The notes: generated by a model not told the origin, from the letters alone. Numbered from the stretch's first letter, positions 1 to 8,791 are shown. The stretch: DNA of 29,088 bases from an uncultured Lachnospiraceae bacterium (GCA_910585855.1 CAJUGZ010000017.1:1-29088), one strand, 5' to 3'. Program-made: numbers and translations.

Positions 1-44
1 TTTGTTTCATCGATAAAAATCTCAAGATATTGACTTACATCCAT
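1..44 (-). CDS. cheA: CheA histidine kinase, first 14 codons only (cut by window edge)
   Basis: An ATG at 44-42 opens a frame reading MDVSQYLEIFIDET before the window ends. This is the typical start of the P1 (HPt) domain of Firmicutes CheA, the chemotaxis kinase that phosphorylates CheY and CheB. The start lies 2 nt after the stop of the preceding P1-like gene, and the Shine-Dalgarno-like TAGGTG sits inside the last codons of that gene, so translation is probably coupled. The first 15 codons encode 11 residues identical to the start of the P1-like gene, which shows a local duplication. Only the extreme N-terminus is visible, so nothing can be said about the kinase domains. Confidence 0.8.
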   Translation of the reverse strand, partial: MDVSQYLEIFIDET

Positions 45-488
45 AATTACTGCACACCTACTTTCTCTTTGACTAAAATTTTTTTTAACACTGTATTCAG
101 TTTTGCAATAATCGGCTCATTATCCTCTGTTCCTTCATCCTGAAATTTCATAATATTCATTAGATAAGCTTCTAATGCATCTAAACACTGAAACACAATA
201 TCTACAATACTGGTCTTCATTTTTATTTCCGCTCTACCATCCCATACCCCAAAAAACACCTCTTTCATAGCACGAGTCAAACGATTTATTCTTTTATATC
301 CTACTACAAACGACATTCCTGTAAAAGTATGAAGAACTCTAAATATTTCACCGGCAGCGTCTTTGTTCTCTGGGTCTTTTTTTAAAATTGGCAGTTGACA
401 GCTCAACGTTTCCAATCCTTCTTTCATTTCAATAATAAAAATTTCAAGATATTGGTTTGCATCCATAATTACTGCACACCTACTTTCT
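38..488 (-). repeat. Tandem duplication of the cheB-3'/cheA-P1 junction (offset 422 bp)
   Basis: Positions 38-66 and 460-488 are identical over 29 nt. Each contains the last codons of the upstream gene (KVGVQ-stop), a 2-nt spacer and the ATG GAT start of the next gene. Similarity continues into the following codons (MDVSQYLEIFIDETK against MDANQYLEIFIIEMK). The simplest reading is that about 420 bp running from the end of cheB through the P1 part of cheA was duplicated, producing the separate P1-like gene. The perfectly kept junction includes the Shine-Dalgarno-like TAGGTG and may be under selection for translational coupling. Confidence 0.85.
47..466 (-). CDS. Stand-alone CheA P1 (HPt)-like protein from a tandem duplication
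   Basis: This 139-residue protein matches the N-terminal P1 histidine-phosphotransfer domain of CheA and nothing else of CheA. It has no dimerisation, ATP-binding or CheW-like domain. The phospho-acceptor is retained as His46 in the segment FRVLHTFTGM. The usual HxxKG lysine is Thr49. By alignment to the Thermotoga maritima P1 active site (His45, Lys48, His64, Glu67), the other two network positions are Arg65 and Lys68. The C-terminus ends KVGVQ, identical to the end of CheB, and the stop/start junction with cheA copies the cheB junction. The gene lies between cheB and cheA, 2 nt from each neighbour. It may be a decoy or regulatory P1, a phosphate sink, or a decaying duplicate. The open frame and retained translation signals argue that it is expressed. 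Confidence 0.82.
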   Translation of the reverse strand: MDANQYLEIFIIEMKEGLETLSCQLPILKKDPENKDAAGEIFRVLHTFTGMSFVVGYKRINRLTRAMKEVFFGVWDGRAEIKMKTSIVDIVFQCLDALEAYLMNIMKFQDEGTEDNEPIIAKLNTVLKKILVKEKVGVQ

Positions 489-1599
489 TTACGATTGAAT
501 TGGCAACCTCTGTAATTGGCAAAACTTCATCTGACAGACCAGCCTGTGCTACCATCTTAGGCATACCATATACAACGCAAGTTTCTTCATCCTGAGAAAT
601 CACATAAACCTTGTTCCTCTTTTTCAGTGTTTTGATTCCTTCTGTTCCATCTGCTCCCATTCCAGTTAAAACAACACAAACAATTTCGTCATAAGCAGAA
701 CCGACTAATGACTCATACATAATATTGGCACAAGGCTTTAATGCATCTCTTGGCGGTTCATCTGATATCACTGCTTTATAACCTCCGCCCGGAATCTTTG
801 CCACTTTCAGATGACTCCCGCCCGGTGCGATATAGACGCAGCCCTTTTGCAGAACATCTCCCTCTGCTGCTTCCTTTACTTTTACTTTACTCATATCATT
901 TAAACGCATTGCCAAAGATTTAGTAAACCCTTTCGGCATATGCTGTACCAATACCATCGGTGCATTCAGACCTTCCGGCAAAAGCGGAATGACAGATTGT
1001 AAGGTCTTTGGTCCCCCTGTTGAACAGGCAAGTGCAATCAATTTATTTCCAGTACCCTTCTGTGCAGCAATCGGTACACGAAGCGGAGATTTCACCCCTA
1101 AAGTAGAAGGCTTTGTTGCGGACGTCCTTACTACTACATTACCAGCAGCCGCTGGAGTCTGCCGAGTAGAAAGTATACTTCTTTTCGGTCTGGACTCCGT
1201 TGCAACCTCTAAAATAGTAAGTAAAGCTTCTTTAAATGTATTGCTCTTTGCATTAATCAAGTTTTCTGGCTTTTTTATAAAATCAAATGCGCCGTGCTCC
1301 AATGCAATCATGGTTTCTTCGGCACTTTCATCTGCTTTTGTACTGCAGATAACAATTCTTGGGTAATTTCCCCTTTTCTTTTCCAGCTCCATTAAAAGCT
1401 CCAGCCCAGTCATCTTCGGCATATAGATATCCAAAAGAACAGCGTCATATCCAGAAGGATTTGCAAGAATCAGCTTTAATCCCTCTTCTCCGTTATTTGC
1501 AATATCTTTTACTTGGTATCTCTCATCGGAATTTACAGTATCTGAGAGGACACGTCTCATAAGAGCGGAATCATCCACGATTAAAATATTCTTTTTCAT
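469..1599 (-). CDS. cheB: CheB, receptor methylesterase/glutaminase response regulator
   Basis: CheB removes methyl groups from (and deamidates) chemoreceptors to reset adaptation, and is activated by phosphorylation from CheA. The N-terminal receiver domain shows Asp9-Asp10, phospho-acceptor Asp57 (LLDIYMP) and the KKP lysine motif. The C-terminal esterase domain shows the catalytic set Ser193 (ACSTGGP), His220 (QHMP) and Asp317 (GMGADG). The linker is Ser/Thr/Pro-rich. The frame is open to 1644, but the ATG at 1599 is preferred: AGAAGGG precedes it by 8 nt, and it gives the standard MKKNILIVDDS start 4 nt after the ycgR stop. The protein is then 376 residues, a normal length. The end of this gene is the source of the duplicated junction with the P1-like gene. 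Confidence 0.95.
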   Translation of the reverse strand: MKKNILIVDDSALMRRVLSDTVNSDERYQVKDIANNGEEGLKLILANPSGYDAVLLDIYMPKMTGLELLMELEKKRGNYPRIVICSTKADESAEETMIALEHGAFDFIKKPENLINAKSNTFKEALLTILEVATESRPKRSILSTRQTPAAAGNVVVRTSATKPSTLGVKSPLRVPIAAQKGTGNKLIALACSTGGPKTLQSVIPLLPEGLNAPMVLVQHMPKGFTKSLAMRLNDMSKVKVKEAAEGDVLQKGCVYIAPGGSHLKVAKIPGGGYKAVISDEPPRDALKPCANIMYESLVGSAYDEIVCVVLTGMGADGTEGIKTLKKRNKVYVISQDEETCVVYGMPKMVAQAGLSDEVLPITEVANSIVKKVGVQ

Positions 1600-1603
1600 C
1601 GAA

Positions 1604-2353
1604 TCAACCCTTCTTGTTTTTCCTATACCTACGTTCTTCTTCAAAGATAAATCGAATCAGTGTTTCTCTGTCCTGATCGGATATAGAATCAAATTTCACA
1701 CGATGCTCATATTGATTTTTTCGATGCGGCATCTCTTTCGATTGAACCAATCGGGAAATAACAGAAAACGAATTTTTCTTTCCCTCCATATCAATGGAAA
1801 ATTTACATAAAATTGATGTATCTGGTTCAATCAACTGAGCAGAGGTAAACCGAATCCCTCCTCCGCTAATATCTAATGTCACTCCTTTTAAATATCCTCT
1901 CTCCGATAAAGCATCCCGAAATGCTTCTAATGCATCCGAATCCGTCAATAAACTCGCTTCCGCTTGCGAAAGCACTCGATATGTAATGATTAAATTACAT
2001 GCAAAACGGTAATGCTGTCTTCTTTGAAATTTCTGAATTCCTGTATAAACTTCAAGAATCATTACATGAAGTGAAGCTTCTTTATACCGCTCTATCACAA
2101 TCCCTTTACAGTGATAGATCCCACCTTTTGTATGAATACTAAGCTCATATCTGGTATTGATAGCCGGAAAAATCAGATGTGTTCCATCCATAGGCATAGC
2201 AATTTTTAATTTATCTTCCCCTATTATATCATATATTTTACTAAAATAGGTTTCCTTTTTTATATTTTTTGAAAATTTTTCTGAAGAAGTAACAGATACA
2301 TTTGCTTTCGTTAATTCAAGCTTATCCCCCGGTTTCACAATTTTCGCTAACAT
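1604..2353 (-). CDS. ycgR: YcgR/FlgZ-like PilZ-domain c-di-GMP receptor
   Basis: The N-terminal half resembles the YcgR_2/FlgZ N-domain. The C-terminal half is a PilZ domain with the c-di-GMP-binding RxxxR motif (Arg112-Arg116 in RRQHYR) and the second motif DISGGG at about 161-166. Proteins of this family bind c-di-GMP and slow or stop the flagellar motor. The start is set at ATG 2353 because AGGAGGG lies 7 nt upstream. The frame also runs to a TTG at 2359, but that codon is only 1 nt from the Shine-Dalgarno site and is unlikely. The gene sits 24 nt downstream of flhG and 4 nt upstream of cheB, so c-di-GMP control of motility is encoded inside the operon. The B. subtilis counterpart is YpfA/DgrA. 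Confidence 0.9.
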   Translation of the reverse strand: MLAKIVKPGDKLELTKANVSVTSSEKFSKNIKKETYFSKIYDIIGEDKLKIAMPMDGTHLIFPAINTRYELSIHTKGGIYHCKGIVIERYKEASLHVMILEVYTGIQKFQRRQHYRFACNLIITYRVLSQAEASLLTDSDALEAFRDALSERGYLKGVTLDISGGGIRFTSAQLIEPDTSILCKFSIDMEGKKNSFSVISRLVQSKEMPHRKNQYEHRVKFDSISDQDRETLIRFIFEEERRYRKNKKG

Positions 2354-2377
2354 ACGCAAGCCCTCCTTACTTTCCTA

Positions 2378-3295
2378 TCAAACAATATCCTTTGGTGACT
2401 TTGAACTAATTCTTCGAATACCGGCATGAAACAAATTTTGAAATACTTGTCCGATACCGGATTTTTTCTTTCTCTCTTCCTGTTTGATATTTAATAGTTT
2501 CTCTGCAATCTCTTCATATGCCAAAGAAGCCTTTGCTGTCTTATGCACAATCGAAATCGGCTTTTGCTGCATAATTGCTTTTGATACGTTGATATCATAT
2601 GGAACACTTCCCAAATAACTCAGTTTCATATCTAAAAATTGATCCACTACTACTTTTAATTTCTGATAAAGAGCCTCTCCATCTCCCTTTTCTATTACAC
2701 GATTTGCCATCACACGAATTTCTGTTACATCTGGATCAAATCCCTCACTGCGTCTTAATGCCTTCAGCAGTGCATAAGAATCCATAATTGAAGTCGGCTC
2801 CGGCGTTGTTACTAACACTACCTCTTCACTCATTTTAACAAATTCCAATACAGAATCCGCAATACCCGCTCCTGTATCTACAATTAAAAAATCTGTCATT
2901 TGATCCAACTGAATCAATTTACTGGCCAGAAATCTCACGCTCTCTGAAGTCAGATTGCTAAGCTCCGCTACTCCAGAACCGCCGGAGATAAAGCGGATAC
3001 CCATCGGTCCTTCCACCATAATCTCCTCTAACGTCATGCCCCGAAAAATCAAATCGGATAGATTGTATTTTGGAATCGCACCAAACATCACTTCTACATT
3101 TGCAAGTCCAAAGTCGGCATCAAAAATAATGACACGATACCCCATCCTTCGAAACTGTACTGCTAAATTTACGGATGTATTGGATTTTCCTACTCCTCCT
3201 TTTCCGCTTGTCACTGTGATAAGACGTGCCTGCTGAAATTCTTCCGACTCTTTGCTTGCCTTTATCATACTGCGCAACCGTTCTGCCTGATCCAT
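2378..3295 (-). CDS. flhG: FlhG (YlxH/FleN), MinD-type ATPase setting flagellar number
   Basis: This 305-residue SIMIBI ATPase has a deviant Walker A motif, GKGGVGKS at 31-38, the A' motif FDADFG at 58-63, and a Walker B-like FLIVDTGAG segment. The N-terminus begins with DQAERLR, the motif by which FlhG stimulates the GTPase FlhF. The C-terminus is basic and could bind membrane. With FlhF it controls the number and position of flagella. GGAGGAG in the end of flhF precedes the ATG by 8 nt, and the flhF stop is 3 nt upstream. The DQAxxLR motif separates it from the division-site protein MinD. Confidence 0.95.
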   Translation of the reverse strand: MDQAERLRSMIKASKESEEFQQARLITVTSGKGGVGKSNTSVNLAVQFRRMGYRVIIFDADFGLANVEVMFGAIPKYNLSDLIFRGMTLEEIMVEGPMGIRFISGGSGVAELSNLTSESVRFLASKLIQLDQMTDFLIVDTGAGIADSVLEFVKMSEEVVLVTTPEPTSIMDSYALLKALRRSEGFDPDVTEIRVMANRVIEKGDGEALYQKLKVVVDQFLDMKLSYLGSVPYDINVSKAIMQQKPISIVHKTAKASLAYEEIAEKLLNIKQEERKKKSGIGQVFQNLFHAGIRRISSKSPKDIV

Positions 3296-3298
3296 CTA

Positions 3299-4459
3299 TT
3301 AGACTCCTCCAAGTAATTGTTTTGCAACCTTTTGCACATCAATTACAGCAATATCATCTGGTACATTCTGCCCGGATGTTTGATAGGAAATCGTTCCTCC
3401 CTCTAACATAGCAATATTTAAAATATTCCCAATCCCGGCTGTTTCATCTAATTTGGTAAAAATCACACTATACTGGCATAAATCCTTATATCTATTACAG
3501 ATATTTACCAAATCACTGTATTTTGTTGTAATACTGACCACTAAAAAGACTTCCGGCTGATATTCACAATTTGTTGGAAGACTTTGCAGCAATTCTTTTA
3601 ATTCATTACAATGTTCTTCATTTTTATGAGATCGTCCTGCGGTATCCACTAAAATCGTATCATACTCGGACAATAGTTTTAAATTTCGATTTAAATCCTC
3701 TGGTTCATAGACTACCTGAAGCGGAAGTTCTAAAATATTTGCATAGATCCGGAGCTGTTCTACTGCAGCCAGCCGATACGTATCCGATGTCATCAATGCC
3801 AATTTGGCATGCTGATACATCTTTAGTTCGGAAGCTAATTTGGCAATCGTTGTTGTTTTTCCCACTCCGGTAGGTCCGATAAAAAAATAGACTTTTTTCT
3901 GCTTTCCATCATATTCAATTTTCTTGGGTTCTCCCAGTTTTAAAATAATTTTTTGATAGACGGCTGCCAAAATATTGTCTACCGAGGTTTCTTTCTTAAT
4001 TGAGCGCTCTACTTCTGCAATAATCTGATTGGCACATCCTTCTTCTACCTCATTATCCAAAAGCTGTTTATAAACCATACGCAGAAAAGGCATCCACTCC
4101 TTTTCCTCCATCTCCTCTTCTTCCTGTACCAAAGGTTCACTTTCTTCTTTTTGTATCTGTTGTTCTAAAAGTGATTGGATATTATCAAGCCTCTGTTCCA
4201 TTCCCTCCGAAGAAGGTTCGGGCGGCGGATTTGGTACAGGTGGTTTTGGATTTTTTGGTTCTTCTTTCTCAGTTACAGGATTGTCTTCTTTCTCCTCAAG
4301 TGCAGCCGTTACTTCTACAATCTCTTTTTTAAATAGTTTCATAATACCGTGCGGTCTTGTTGTTTTGATATTCATAATTACCGCACTGTTTCCTAATTCT
4401 GTCTGTGCTGCAAGTATCGCCTCTTTTTCCGTCTTTGCCTGAAACTTCTTGATTATCAT
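3299..4459 (-). CDS. flhF: FlhF, SRP-family GTPase for flagellar placement
   Basis: FlhF is the third SRP-type GTPase besides Ffh and FtsY and helps choose where flagella assemble. The protein has 386 residues with the usual three parts. These are an N-terminal B domain, a Glu/Pro-rich linker (about 55-120), and the NG GTPase domain with P-loop GPTGVGKT at 195-202, DTAGR at 272-276 and TKLD at 335-338. The ATG at 4459 overlaps the flhA stop by 4 nt (ATGA), a translational-coupling arrangement. The partner FlhG follows immediately. All GTPase motifs look intact. Confidence 0.96.
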   Translation of the reverse strand: MIIKKFQAKTEKEAILAAQTELGNSAVIMNIKTTRPHGIMKLFKKEIVEVTAALEEKEDNPVTEKEEPKNPKPPVPNPPPEPSSEGMEQRLDNIQSLLEQQIQKEESEPLVQEEEEMEEKEWMPFLRMVYKQLLDNEVEEGCANQIIAEVERSIKKETSVDNILAAVYQKIILKLGEPKKIEYDGKQKKVYFFIGPTGVGKTTTIAKLASELKMYQHAKLALMTSDTYRLAAVEQLRIYANILELPLQVVYEPEDLNRNLKLLSEYDTILVDTAGRSHKNEEHCNELKELLQSLPTNCEYQPEVFLVVSITTKYSDLVNICNRYKDLCQYSVIFTKLDETAGIGNILNIAMLEGGTISYQTSGQNVPDDIAVIDVQKVAKQLLGGV

Positions 4460-6492
4460 TCTGCTGTCACCATCCCTACTGATTGTAATTCTACATTTGA
4501 CTCGACTTCATTATAAGAGATTACGACCAAATCTCTAAAATAATCCTGCGTAAGTTTTTTAAAATAAGCTCTCACAATCGGAGAAGTAATGACAATCGGA
4601 TTTTTTCCCATACTTTCTAGTTTTCCGACCTGCTCTTCTACAGATTTTAATATCTTTTTTGTTTTTTCCGGCTGCAAGGTCAGATAAGCCCCCTGTTCCG
4701 TCTGTTTTACCGATCCCATAATCTCCTGTTCCGTTTTCGGATCTAATGTTACTACACTAGTCGTTTCATTTGTTACAAAGAATTTGCCGGAAATTGCCCG
4801 TTTTAAGCTCTGACGAACATATTCTGTCAATACATCTGTATCTCTGGTAACAGCGGCATGATCAGCTAAGGTTTCAAATATTGTTACCAAATCTCGGATA
4901 GAAATTCCTTCGCTTAATAAATTCTGCAAAACTTTCTGCACTTCGCCGATATTTAACAGTTTTGGAATCAATTCTTCTATTAAAGTTGGATGGGTTTCTT
5001 TGATATTGTCTACCAAAGTCTGTACATCCTGTCTGGTCAGCAGCTCTGCCAAATGACTCTTTACTACCTCCGTTAAATGTGTAGCAATAATCGAAGGCGG
5101 ATCGACTACTGTATAGCCAAGTGATTCGGCACGCTCCCGCTGCCCTTCTGTAATCCAAACTGCCGGAAGATGAAATGATGGTTCAAATGTCGGTATTCCA
5201 GTAATCTCTTCTTCTACAAATCCCGGATTCATCGCCATATAGTGATCAAACAGGATTTCTCCTTCACTGACTTGTACTCCCTTTATTTTGATAATATACT
5301 GATTTGGATTTAACTGAATATTGTCACGCAGTCGGATAATCGGTACAACCGCACCTAACTCCAATGCCACATGACGCCGAATCATTACAACTCGATCTAA
5401 TAAATCTCCGCCCTGATTAGCATCAGCAAGCGGAATAATTCCATAACCAAACTCCAATTCAATCGGATCGACCTGCAAAAGAGAAATTACATTTTCCGGC
5501 TTTCGAATCTCGTCTGCTTCCATCTCTGCTTCCGAAACCTCTTCTTCTATTGCTTCCATTCCCTGCTGCGCCCGGATTCGGCTTCCTAAAAAAATCAGCC
5601 CTGCTCCAAACGGTACAAAAATATACCAAGAAAGCGGTGTTACAATTCCAAGAAAAGCCAACGTTCCGCCTACCATGGTCAGCACCTTTGGAATAGAAAA
5701 CAGTTCACTGAAAATCTGTGTACTGACATCATCGCCTTTCGAACCTTTTGTTACAATCATACCAGAAGCCAGCGATATCAGCAAAGAAGGAATCTGGCTG
5801 ACCAAACCATCACCAATGGTCAAAATAGTATAGTGATTCATTGCAGTACGGGCATCCATTCCTCTGAAAATCACTCCCATCGCAATTCCACCGATAATAT
5901 TGACTACCGTAATAATCAAACCGGCTGTCGCATCTCCCTTTACATACTTCATGGCACCATCCATAGCACCAAAGAAGTTCGACTCCTGCTGCAGCTTTTC
6001 CCGGCGTTCTTTCGCCTCCATATCGTTGATTGCACCTGTATTTAAGTCTGCATCAATCGCCATCTGTTTTCCGGGCATCGCATCCAGTGTAAATCTTGCT
6101 GTTACCTCAGCTACACGCTCAGAACCTTTGTTTATTACAAAAAGCTGTATAATAATGATAATAATAAAGACAATTACACCTACCGTTAAATTTCCGCCTC
6201 CAACGAAATTACCAAATGTTTCTACTACATTTCCCGGCTCTCCTGTTGTCAGAATTAACTTTGTAGAAGCAGCATTTAAGCCAATACGGAAAATCGTTGT
6301 AAACAGCAGCAAGGTTGGAAAAGATGCCATATCCAATGCTTCCTTTGCAAACATCGCATTAAACATTACAATTAATGCTACTGATATATTAACTGCAAGC
6401 ATAACGTCTAATAATTGGGATGGAATTGGAATAAGCAAAAATACAACGGCTGCCAAGACATATAATCCCAATCCAAGATCTGACTTCTTCAC
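4456..6492 (-). CDS. flhA: FlhA, flagellar type III export gate
   Basis: FlhA forms the nonameric export gate ring that uses the proton motive force and docks chaperone-substrate complexes. The N-terminal half is a multispanning membrane domain. It includes the family signature around DAMPGKQMAIDADLN. The C-terminal half is the soluble docking domain. The start is uncertain. An ATG at 6507 has no Shine-Dalgarno site, while GGGAGG lies 7 nt before a GTG at 6492, which gives MKKSDLGLGLYVLAAV. The GTG is preferred, making 678 residues. The gene follows flhB by about 44 nt and overlaps flhF by 4 nt. Confidence 0.95.
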   Translation of the reverse strand: MKKSDLGLGLYVLAAVVFLLIPIPSQLLDVMLAVNISVALIVMFNAMFAKEALDMASFPTLLLFTTIFRIGLNAASTKLILTTGEPGNVVETFGNFVGGGNLTVGVIVFIIIIIIQLFVINKGSERVAEVTARFTLDAMPGKQMAIDADLNTGAINDMEAKERREKLQQESNFFGAMDGAMKYVKGDATAGLIITVVNIIGGIAMGVIFRGMDARTAMNHYTILTIGDGLVSQIPSLLISLASGMIVTKGSKGDDVSTQIFSELFSIPKVLTMVGGTLAFLGIVTPLSWYIFVPFGAGLIFLGSRIRAQQGMEAIEEEVSEAEMEADEIRKPENVISLLQVDPIELEFGYGIIPLADANQGGDLLDRVVMIRRHVALELGAVVPIIRLRDNIQLNPNQYIIKIKGVQVSEGEILFDHYMAMNPGFVEEEITGIPTFEPSFHLPAVWITEGQRERAESLGYTVVDPPSIIATHLTEVVKSHLAELLTRQDVQTLVDNIKETHPTLIEELIPKLLNIGEVQKVLQNLLSEGISIRDLVTIFETLADHAAVTRDTDVLTEYVRQSLKRAISGKFFVTNETTSVVTLDPKTEQEIMGSVKQTEQGAYLTLQPEKTKKILKSVEEQVGKLESMGKNPIVITSPIVRAYFKKLTQDYFRDLVVISYNEVESNVELQSVGMVTAE

Positions 6493-6536
6493 TTGTATGC
6501 CTCCCATACTACGGCTAAATTTTTTCTAGCCTGTTT

Positions 6537-7676
6537 CTACTCTGGATTGTATACTTTATTTTTTACTTTATATACAAATGCCAGTACCTCTGCCACCGCC
6601 TGATACAGTTCGGGTGGCACCATTCCTCCAATATCTACGTTGTAATACAATGCCCTTGCAAGAGGTTTATTCTCTACAATCTCCACATCATGTTCCTTTG
6701 CCGTTTCCTTAATCCGCTGTGCCAAAAAATCTTCTCCTTTTGCTACAACAATCGGAGCAGAAGCGACTTTGGAATCATATTGTATTGCAACTGCAAAATG
6801 CGTCGGGTTTGTAATCACAACATCCGCTTTTGGTACGCTCTGCATCATACGGCGCATGGATGCCTGCTGCATTTTCTTTCGAATCTGCCCTTTGATCTGT
6901 GGATCTCCCTCAGCATTCTTATATTCATCTTTTACCTCCTGTTTTGTCATCTTCATATCTTCTTTAAATTTATGCTTTTGATAAATCAAATCAGCAAAAC
7001 CAATAATTAACAAAACAGCACTGATTTTTATTCCCAGATTGATAATAATAGTTCCAATCAATCCTAATGTTTCAAATAAACTCATTTGATATAATAAAAA
7101 CAAATAGGAAACTTTTCCCTTTAACTCCATATAAGTTAATGCGGTAATTACAGTAATAATTGCAATGGATTTTAACAGTTCTACAATCGTTCTTGTAGAA
7201 AAAATCCGTTTAAATCCGCTAATCGGATTTAATTTATTAAATTTTGGCATCAATGGTTTGGTTGTCACTTTCCACTTGACCTGCACCAAATCGGTTACAA
7301 AAGCCACTACCACGGCAATCGCCAAAGTCGGCAGAAGGATCAAAAGAATTTTTCCCATAACCAGCCGAAGAAGATTTCCAATAAAACCAATATTAAAATT
7401 CAAACACTGATCTGCCACGATATCAGGAATTCTTCCATATATCATATAAAAGCTTTCTAACAGCCCGCCGCCTATATAGGTAAGAAACACTTTTAAAACC
7501 AAAAATAAGGAAAACAGCATAATAAAATTTCCTAAATCCTTACTTTTGCTTACTTGTCCTTCTTTTCTTGCATCCTCCAGCTTTTTCGGAGTGGCCTCTT
7601 CTGTCTTTTCTCCGCCGGGCCCATCTTTTGCAAAGAACTGGAGCTGATATCTTAATAAGTAGCCTCCCTCTCTCAC
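6537..7676 (-). CDS. flhB: FlhB, export switch protein
   Basis: FlhB switches the export apparatus from rod/hook to filament substrates after autocleavage. The sequence shows four hydrophobic segments (about 50-70, 100-130, 168-185, 205-230) and a cytoplasmic domain carrying the cleavage motif NPTH at 290-293. The N-terminal LQFFA...GEKTEEATPKK is typical of the family. Translation appears to start at a GTG (7676) that shares one base with the fliR stop (TAGTG); AGGGGA lies about 10 nt upstream. No in-frame ATG, GTG or TTG follows before the conserved N-terminus. The 379-residue length is normal. Confidence 0.95.
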   Translation of the reverse strand: MREGGYLLRYQLQFFAKDGPGGEKTEEATPKKLEDARKEGQVSKSKDLGNFIMLFSLFLVLKVFLTYIGGGLLESFYMIYGRIPDIVADQCLNFNIGFIGNLLRLVMGKILLILLPTLAIAVVVAFVTDLVQVKWKVTTKPLMPKFNKLNPISGFKRIFSTRTIVELLKSIAIITVITALTYMELKGKVSYLFLLYQMSLFETLGLIGTIIINLGIKISAVLLIIGFADLIYQKHKFKEDMKMTKQEVKDEYKNAEGDPQIKGQIRKKMQQASMRRMMQSVPKADVVITNPTHFAVAIQYDSKVASAPIVVAKGEDFLAQRIKETAKEHDVEIVENKPLARALYYNVDIGGMVPPELYQAVAEVLAFVYKVKNKVYNPE

Positions 7677-8455
7677 TATTCCATCATCCCCTTAATTATA
7701 CTAATCACCATTGCCTGCATATTTTCAAAAACATAATCTGCCATAGACGGCAAAAGTCCTGCTGTCAAAAAGATAATACCCAATCCTGCTAACACCTTAA
7801 TCTGCATACCCACTGCCATCATATTCATCTGCGGTGCTACCTTCGATAAAATACCAAGAATAATACTAATAATCAATGTCGCTGCAAATACCGGCAGTAC
7901 CAAACGAAATCCGATGGAAAAATAAGAAGAAAAAAACTCTAATACCCGATCGTGGGTATCTCCCATATGAATCCCTCCAATCGGAATAACCTGAAAGGAA
8001 TCTGCCAATGCCTTCAGCAAAAAATGATGCATATCCGTTACTACTAACATCATCAATATCAGATAGTTATATAACCCGCCAGTTAAACTTGCCTGTGTCC
8101 GAGTAGTCGGATCAAAAATCGTTGCCATCGACATACCAATTTCCATATCAATAATACGCCCTGTAAATTGAAGTGCTAAAATGGATACATTTGCCGACAG
8201 ACCAATCAAAATACCTGCCGTACTTTCCTTTATGATAAGAAATGCATATTCTATTGCATTAGAATATGCCGGTATGGTAAGTGGCACTGCCATTTGAATC
8301 AATATGGATAGAAAAATGCCAAGCCCCACCTTAAACCGCATCGGCGTATTACTGGTACTAAAAAATGGAGCTGTCACCATAAAGGATGTAATTCTTATAA
8401 TTATTAATAAAAACGCCTCAAAATCTGCTACGGTAAGACCTGTATTTATCTCCAT
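7676..8455 (-). CDS. fliR: FliR, export gate membrane protein
   Basis: This 259-residue, very hydrophobic protein has about six membrane segments and matches the FliR/SctT family, with the conserved region around GMSMATIFDPTTRTQ. FliR joins FliP and FliQ in the helical export-gate core through which flagellar proteins pass. Its start overlaps the end of fliQ by 10 nt, with GGAG 10 nt upstream, and its stop overlaps the flhB GTG by one base. The fliP-fliQ-fliR-flhB order is conserved in Firmicutes. Confidence 0.95.
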   Translation of the reverse strand: MEINTGLTVADFEAFLLIIIRITSFMVTAPFFSTSNTPMRFKVGLGIFLSILIQMAVPLTIPAYSNAIEYAFLIIKESTAGILIGLSANVSILALQFTGRIIDMEIGMSMATIFDPTTRTQASLTGGLYNYLILMMLVVTDMHHFLLKALADSFQVIPIGGIHMGDTHDRVLEFFSSYFSIGFRLVLPVFAATLIISIILGILSKVAPQMNMMAVGMQIKVLAGLGIIFLTAGLLPSMADYVFENMQAMVISIIKGMME

Positions 8456-8721
8456 TGTATAAACGCTCCAAAGTTACCCCAAAGCTGTTCCATAAGGGCA
8501 ACAATATTATTTAAAATCCAGTTCCCAAAAATAAGAATTCCTACAAACACACATAGAAGCTTCGGAACAAAAGTCAGCGTCTGTTCTTGTATGGAAGTCA
8601 CTGTCTGAAAAATACTGATAATCAATCCAATCACCAGTGAAATCAAAAGCAGCGGTGCAGCACACTCAATAATTACAAATAATGTTTGCTGTGTAATCTC
8701 AATTATGGTTTCTTCTGTCAA
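8446..8721 (-). CDS. fliQ: FliQ, export gate membrane protein
   Basis: This is a 91-residue protein with two membrane helices and the family core SIQEQTLTFVPKL. It belongs to the FliPQR export gate. The frame opens with TTG, with GGAG 10 nt upstream. No in-frame ATG is available ahead of the conserved N-terminus, so TTG is the likely real start. It ends 10 nt inside fliR. A 70-bp spacer without features separates it from fliP. Confidence 0.93.
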   Translation of the reverse strand: MTEETIIEITQQTLFVIIECAAPLLLISLVIGLIISIFQTVTSIQEQTLTFVPKLLCVFVGILIFGNWILNNIVALMEQLWGNFGAFIQWR

Positions 8722-8791
8722 GACAGCTCATCTCCATTTCTATTTTCAATATACTTGTCCGAAAATAACCGTTTCCTGCTTCTGCTCCTGC

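Noticed and set aside
5833..6529. Long plus-strand frames opposite flhA and other genes
   Set aside because: They lie fully inside well-recognised minus-strand genes and lack family features; they are shadows of codon use.
6505..6540. Hairpin GGCTA...TAGCC between flhB and flhA as a terminator
   Set aside because: The stem is only 5 bp, there is no downstream T-tract, and the genes are co-functional and closely spaced.
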